A DNA stretch of 64,000 nt from Shewanella putrefaciens (lineage in GTDB: Bacteria > Pseudomonadota > Gammaproteobacteria > Enterobacterales > Shewanellaceae), in contig NZ_CP066369.1 in the NCBI RefSeq assembly GCF_016406305.1, forward strand, positions 2,374,501 through 2,438,500, written 5' to 3'. The translations under genes were made by a program, and so were the position numbers. Shown here one piece after another: positions 60,115 to 64,000 of this stretch (position 1 is the stretch's first letter; each line of letters starts with the position of its first letter). The notes under the pieces were generated by a model. The model made no database searches and had not been told where the DNA came from. It saw only the letters and a list, made by a program, of their open reading frames with translations.

Positions 60115-60149
60115 TTAGGGCTTAGGGCTTAGGGCTTAGGGCTTAGGGC
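60115..60149. repeat. Tandem heptamer TTAGGGC, five copies
   Basis: Five perfect copies of TTAGGGC lie head to tail in the 91-bp gap between the LysR gene and the SprA-related gene (which ends at 60163). A slipped-strand hot spot is likely; it is outside any coding frame. Confidence 0.95.
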
Positions 60150-60162
60150 AAATACTCTTAGC

Positions 60163-61938
60163 CTACACACTGACGTCAAGAAAACGGGCTTGTTGATGAC
60201 CAACCGAAGTGTAAAAACGCGTTGCGCCATTTTCCATTTGGGCCAAAGAGGCTTCCCTATGTAATGCCGCCCTAGAGTTGCCATGGCTATTTTGTGGTGG
60301 CGTAGCATTAAAGGCTAATGTGGCCGTTGGAGGCTCAGGAGGCTCAACACTCTCAGTAATAGCCTCATCTTCAGTTGTCGAATGTGAAGATATCTGCTCC
60401 GCTATTGTTTGTTTTATCTTATCAATCGCTTCTGTGACTGGTGTCGAAGCCGCTTCCTGGGGCTTTGCAATATTACCCGAGGCATCCACCTCTCCGGCTA
60501 TGTTAATTGGGTGTTCTTTAAGGGGAGGCAACTCATCAATTTGGGCGTCTGCACCTATTAAAGTTTGAACTGTTTCTTGATCCACAATTTGCTTCTGACG
60601 CTCCTCGGCCAGTAATGCTTTAGCTTCTTCCATTTTCTTTAGGGCTTCTGTGGCAACGCGAATATCAGCACTAGAAGGATCAACGGGCGCCATGGCCGCC
60701 GCATAGACTTGCTTCATTTTATTGATCGTTGCTTGGGGATCGCCAGGCACAGCGGACACATCAATTTGAACTTCGCCATCAATTGCGTAACGTTGCCCAT
60801 CCGCGCCCTTTTGATATTTAAAACTGGGACTTTGGGCATACTGACCGCCAACTGTCGCATGGGCATGCTCATGGGCTTTGACCTCTATATCCCGAGATTT
60901 AAGCGCTTCTACCTGTGCTTTTTGCTGTTCGACTGCCTCTTGCTCTTCGTCTTGCTGTTGTTTCTCTTTAGCTATTTCGGAGGATTGCGCTTGCTTTGCA
61001 TTTTTAGGTTCTTCTTCCCCCTGTGCATTCACCCGGGCTTGGCTGTTTTGCGCCGCAAATATCGCAGCTAATGCTTGCTGTTTTTCCTGCTGCTGACGGG
61101 CTGCTTCCGCTCGCGCCGCTTTATCCTGTTGTGTCTTAACGTCTTTTTCATCATTTACAGACTTGCCAAACACTGAGTTAAATTGATCCTGTATCGACTT
61201 TTGTTCGGTGCTTTGTTCGGTGCTACTGGGCTGTTGTTCAACGGGAATCAAAGGAGGTTCATTGGGTGCAGAAGAGTTTATTCCAGAGACAGCGGTATTA
61301 TTCCCCCTTATCTCCTCCCTAGAAACACCCACGAAAACATCAGAGTCAGTCACGATATCTGAGGCGGTGGGCTCACTCGCTTGGGAAAAAGCACCGTCCA
61401 TTGGGCTAAGTGGTAAAGGAGAAGCTCCTATCGCGGAGGAATTTCCCCCAATGCTCCCTCCAATGTCAGAGAATGCCGAGATAAAAGGCTCGAAGGCCGC
61501 CACATCTGTGGCAGCAATTGATGGAACATGTTGCGCCCCAAGTGTTACTGATGGTACGACAGCTGTCGACATCGGCGCGGCAATCTGTCCATCACGCATA
61601 CCAGTTATGGAACGTGGGCCTGTCAGTAAACTAAAGCTCGCGCTATCAGAATGTAGGGCAACGCTGGGGAGAAAAGTATCTGAACTAGGGGCAAGAAGAG
61701 AGGCGCGGCCAGCTTCGCCAGTAACACTGGTCAACTGGGGTTCAATCGGCCCACTCGCTTCAATTTTAGGGGAGCTGAACAGTGAGGTTACAGCGGTTTG
61801 AGTTAATGCCGCCTGAGCGCTCGCTCCTTGATAAACCTTATCGCCTTGATAAATCTTAGTTTGATGCTGCGGCTTATCATGCCCTAAAAACGAAGAGGAT
61901 GGCGCTCCAACCTTGGATGATAGCGCCACGACAGACAT
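60163..61938 (-). CDS. SprA-related putative metalloprotease
   Basis: 591 residues. The N-terminal half (1-250) is low-complexity, rich in Ser, Ala, Pro and Gln. A coiled-coil stretch follows (EKQQQDEEQEAVEQQKAQVE), then the conserved SprA-related domain: HEHAH at 356-360 has the HEXXH form, followed by GGQYAQSPSFKYQKGADG and DGEVQIDVSAVPGDPQATIN. It is annotated in databases as a putative metalloprotease catalytic domain, but activity is not proven to my knowledge. No signal peptide. Five bp downstream of a small gene, so the two form an operon. Confidence 0.8.
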   Translation of the reverse strand: MSVVALSSKVGAPSSSFLGHDKPQHQTKIYQGDKVYQGASAQAALTQTAVTSLFSSPKIEASGPIEPQLTSVTGEAGRASLLAPSSDTFLPSVALHSDSASFSLLTGPRSITGMRDGQIAAPMSTAVVPSVTLGAQHVPSIAATDVAAFEPFISAFSDIGGSIGGNSSAIGASPLPLSPMDGAFSQASEPTASDIVTDSDVFVGVSREEIRGNNTAVSGINSSAPNEPPLIPVEQQPSSTEQSTEQKSIQDQFNSVFGKSVNDEKDVKTQQDKAARAEAARQQQEKQQALAAIFAAQNSQARVNAQGEEEPKNAKQAQSSEIAKEKQQQDEEQEAVEQQKAQVEALKSRDIEVKAHEHAHATVGGQYAQSPSFKYQKGADGQRYAIDGEVQIDVSAVPGDPQATINKMKQVYAAAMAPVDPSSADIRVATEALKKMEEAKALLAEERQKQIVDQETVQTLIGADAQIDELPPLKEHPINIAGEVDASGNIAKPQEAASTPVTEAIDKIKQTIAEQISSHSTTEDEAITESVEPPEPPTATLAFNATPPQNSHGNSRAALHREASLAQMENGATRFYTSVGHQQARFLDVSV

Positions 61939-61943
61939 AGTAT

Positions 61944-62207
61944 TTAAACCTTGATATCAATGATCGAGCCTATGGTTTCTGATTCGGCCTCAATCACTTC
62001 GGCCGATGCTTCACCTTGCCTTAATGACTCATTGGCGGCGAGTAATGCCGAAACTTTATCGGTTTGCGCCACTTCTTTGCTGGGCTCTGCCGGGGTGGAA
62101 CTCTGAGTCGGTGTCGGTTTAGCCACATCGATCGTCGCTTGAGTCAACCCTGATTGAGCACTTTGCAAGCCCTGCAGACCGGATGAATAAGCAGATTGAA
62201 TTTGCAT
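61944..62207 (-). CDS. Small protein resembling flagellar hook-type ends
   Basis: 87 residues. The N-terminus MQIQSAYSSGLQGLQSAQSG and the C-terminus ESETIGSIIDIKV resemble the heptad ends of flagellar rod/hook proteins, joined by a short Pro/Thr-rich linker. Such small proteins are found in marine gammaproteobacteria near flagellar or surface genes. The function is unknown. It precedes the SprA-related gene by 5 bp. Confidence 0.6.
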   Translation of the reverse strand: MQIQSAYSSGLQGLQSAQSGLTQATIDVAKPTPTQSSTPAEPSKEVAQTDKVSALLAANESLRQGEASAEVIEAESETIGSIIDIKV

Positions 62208-62305
62208 AACGGTATTCCTGCTCCTGTGATAATGGGTTAATTATTAACCAAGCCACCCTGAATGTACAGGTCTATCGCCGTTTCGAGCCATATTTTCTCC
62301 GGGAT

Positions 62306-63421
62306 TTATGCCACAATCCACGCCGATTCCCAATCCTTAAATACTGGATGAAAACCCTGCCGTTGCATCTGTTCGATGACTTGCTCAACACTGCGATCAT
62401 CGCTTATCTCAAACTGATCGAGTTGACTGTCGGGTGCTTGATAGCCCCCCGGTTGGGTCGAGCTGCCGGCACTGATTTGCGTGATCCCAAGAGGCAGTAG
62501 ATTATCCCTCAGCTCAGGGCTTTCCCTTGTCGACATGCTGATATCAAGCTGATGATTAAAAAGTCTAAATGCACAAATCATTTGCACTAAACCTAGATCC
62601 GATAGCATGACTTTTGGGGAGATCCCGCCAGTACAAGGCCTTAGCCGTGGCAGCGAGATACTAAAGCGCGTGCGCCAATAGCGCTTCTCTAAATAATCTA
62701 AGTGATAACCCATCATTAACGCATCTAAACGCCAATCATCCAGCCCCAGTAATACCCCAAGACCAATTTTATCGACGCCCGCCCTCGCTATCCTATCTGG
62801 AGTTTCTAAACGATTGGCAAAATCCTGCTTTTTACCCCGCGTATGGTGTTTGGCATAGGTTTCAGGTTGATAGGTCTCTTGATAAATCATCACCGCATCT
62901 AAACCTAGTGCGACTAACTGTCGGTAATGATCCTCACCCATGGGCTGGACCTCCATCGCCACATGGCTAAATTGCGGCTTTACCAATGGTAAAATCTGTT
63001 TGAAATAATCGATACCGACCTTAGTTTCATGCTCACCCGACACCAGTAAAATAGAATCGAAGCCGCGGTGTTTAATAATGGCCATTTCGGCCATCAACTC
63101 CTGCTCATTCAAGGTTTTGCGTTTAAGTTTGTTACTCATGCTAAAACCACAGTAATCACATTCATTAGCGCACAGATTCGAGACATATAGCGGTAAATAC
63201 ATGCCCAGATTTGTGCCAAATCGCTGCCGCGTCAGCACCGCAGAGTGCTGCGCCATGGTTTCGATATAAGGCTCTGCCGCAGGTGATAATAAGGCCAGTA
63301 AGCTGCGTAAATCCCCTGCGGGGCTCACTAACGCCCGCTCGACATCTTGGGCCGTGCAAGAATACAAATCGAGTAACAGTTTATCCCGTGGGATCTTGGC
63401 AAATTCCGCTACAAAACTCAT
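62306..63421 (-). CDS. thiH: 2-iminoacetate synthase (tyrosine lyase)
   Basis: 371 residues. Radical SAM enzyme that cleaves tyrosine to dehydroglycine and p-cresol for thiazole synthesis under low oxygen. The cluster cysteines C84, C88 and C91 are in [15 protein letters not shown]. Distinguishing segments: [15 protein letters not shown] and [10 protein letters not shown]. It overlaps thiG by 4 bp, the usual thiGH order. Confidence 0.97.
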   Translation of the reverse strand: MSFVAEFAKIPRDKLLLDLYSCTAQDVERALVSPAGDLRSLLALLSPAAEPYIETMAQHSAVLTRQRFGTNLGMYLPLYVSNLCANECDYCGFSMSNKLKRKTLNEQELMAEMAIIKHRGFDSILLVSGEHETKVGIDYFKQILPLVKPQFSHVAMEVQPMGEDHYRQLVALGLDAVMIYQETYQPETYAKHHTRGKKQDFANRLETPDRIARAGVDKIGLGVLLGLDDWRLDALMMGYHLDYLEKRYWRTRFSISLPRLRPCTGGISPKVMLSDLGLVQMICAFRLFNHQLDISMSTRESPELRDNLLPLGITQISAGSSTQPGGYQAPDSQLDQFEISDDRSVEQVIEQMQRQGFHPVFKDWESAWIVA

Positions 63422-64000
63422 TGGTTTAAAAATCCCGTCAGAGGGCTGGTATGTACCGCGCCCGTTTGTACTCGGCCAAGCCCAGCTTCAAAGGCCCGTC
63501 TGCCACATTGCACCGCCTCCTTAAAGCACTCGGCCATCACTATCGGCGATGCGCTGCTGGCGATAGCTGTGTTGACGAGCACAGCATCGGCGCCCAGCTC
63601 CATTGCCCGCGCAGCCTGTGAAGGTGCGCCAATGCCGGCGTCGATCACCACTGGCACCCGCGACTGCTCTATGATGATTTTTAAAAAGCTTTCAGTCACT
63701 AAACCTTGATTACTACCAATCGGACTCGCCAGTGGCATAACCGCAGCGCAGCCAACTTCTTCTAATCGCCGACACAGTACCGGATCGGCATGCACATAGG
63801 GCAACACGGTAAAACCTTTCTCGCAGAGGATTTTGGCCGCGGCGAAAGTTTCTATCGCATCGGGCATTAGGTACTTAGGATCCGGGTGGATTTCGAGCTT
63901 AATCCACGAAGTGCTCAGCATTTCACGGGCAAGCTCAGCCGCAAACACCGCTTCCTTGGCGTTTCTCGCCCCCGAAGTGTTAGGCAATAGCCGAACACCC
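63418..64000 (-). CDS. thiG: Thiazole synthase, C-terminal part
   Basis: The gene runs off the right edge; about 194 C-terminal codons are present. ThiG condenses the dehydroglycine from ThiH with deoxyxylulose phosphate and ThiS thiocarboxylate. Motifs: [32 protein letters not shown], the phosphate-binding [11 protein letters not shown] and [31 protein letters not shown]. The apparent start inside the window (TTG at 63987) is not real; the frame continues upstream. Confidence 0.97.
   Translation of the reverse strand, partial: GVRLLPNTSGARNAKEAVFAAELAREMLSTSWIKLEIHPDPKYLMPDAIETFAAAKILCEKGFTVLPYVHADPVLCRRLEEVGCAAVMPLASPIGSNQGLVTESFLKIIIEQSRVPVVIDAGIGAPSQAARAMELGADAVLVNTAIASSASPIVMAECFKEAVQCGRRAFEAGLGRVQTGAVHTSPLTGFLNQ

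Noticed and set aside
60115..60149. TTAGGGC array as telomere-like or CRISPR-like DNA
   Set aside because: Seven-base unit, only five copies, no spacers; ordinary short tandem repeat. No CRISPR array was seen anywhere in the window.
61208..61801. 197-codon frame opposite the SprA-related gene
   Set aside because: Shadow of a low-complexity Ser/Ala/Pro region; the minus strand frame is longer and carries a recognisable domain.

Overview
The window reads as chromosomal DNA of a Shewanella-type gammaproteobacterium. Two things point there: the housekeeping gene content (nrdAB-ferredoxin, gyrA, serC, asnS, ruvABC, cmoAB, ansA, fadH), and a periplasmic flavoprotein paired with a tetraheme cytochrome c under CRP-type promoters, which is characteristic of Shewanella anaerobic respiration. 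Genus level is inference from protein resemblance; no search was run. The DNA is mostly dense core genome with short operons separated by clear hairpin terminators.

Layout. 1-2090: 5' part of aroA (minus) and an aromatic/aspartate aminotransferase (plus). 2156-9226: an accessory block between that aminotransferase and a tRNA-Ser(GGA). It holds a TetR regulator with a Cys/His-rich tail, a Tat-exported fumarate-reductase-like flavoprotein, a tetraheme cytochrome c, two outer-membrane porins and a secreted cupin. It ends in degraded remnants of a HEPN toxin and of a tyrosine recombinase abutting the 3' end of the tRNA gene, which suggests an old island. 9469-24939: NIT-domain chemoreceptor, MarC protein, AdhE, M14 peptidase, acetyltransferase, S9 peptidase, class I fumarase, PabB, Nudix hydrolase, AsnS. 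25235-41171: SerC, GyrA, UbiG and a HAD phosphatase, NrdA/NrdB/ferredoxin behind NrdR boxes, a secreted YCII protein, FadH, SppA, AnsA. 41240-46558: YeaC-like protein, zinc-ribbon membrane protein, M14 peptidase, orphan OmpR-type regulator, large TonB-dependent receptor with a long gene-free upstream region carrying a near-perfect CRP site. 47352-57188: RuvB, RuvA, RuvC, YebC, AspS, a triple-sensor GGDEF protein, CmoA, CmoB. 57229-64000: an M3-peptidase-like protein that has lost its zinc site, a LysR regulator, a TTAGGGC tandem repeat, a SprA-related metalloprotease with a small partner, ThiH and part of ThiG.

The most interesting system is the 2.2-8.4 kb block. The flavoprotein-cytochrome-porin operon and the separate cupin gene share a duplicated promoter module: a TTATTC-N14-GAATAA inverted repeat, then 22 bp on a GTGA-N6-TCAC CRP core, then a -10 hexamer, all at identical spacing. 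This argues for one regulon. The arrangement fits a periplasmic pathway in which a cupin acts on an imported organic substrate and a split flavocytochrome c uses an unsaturated product as electron acceptor, similar in logic to DMSP/acrylate respiration (ArdAB) known from S. woodyi. The actual substrate cannot be read from sequence.
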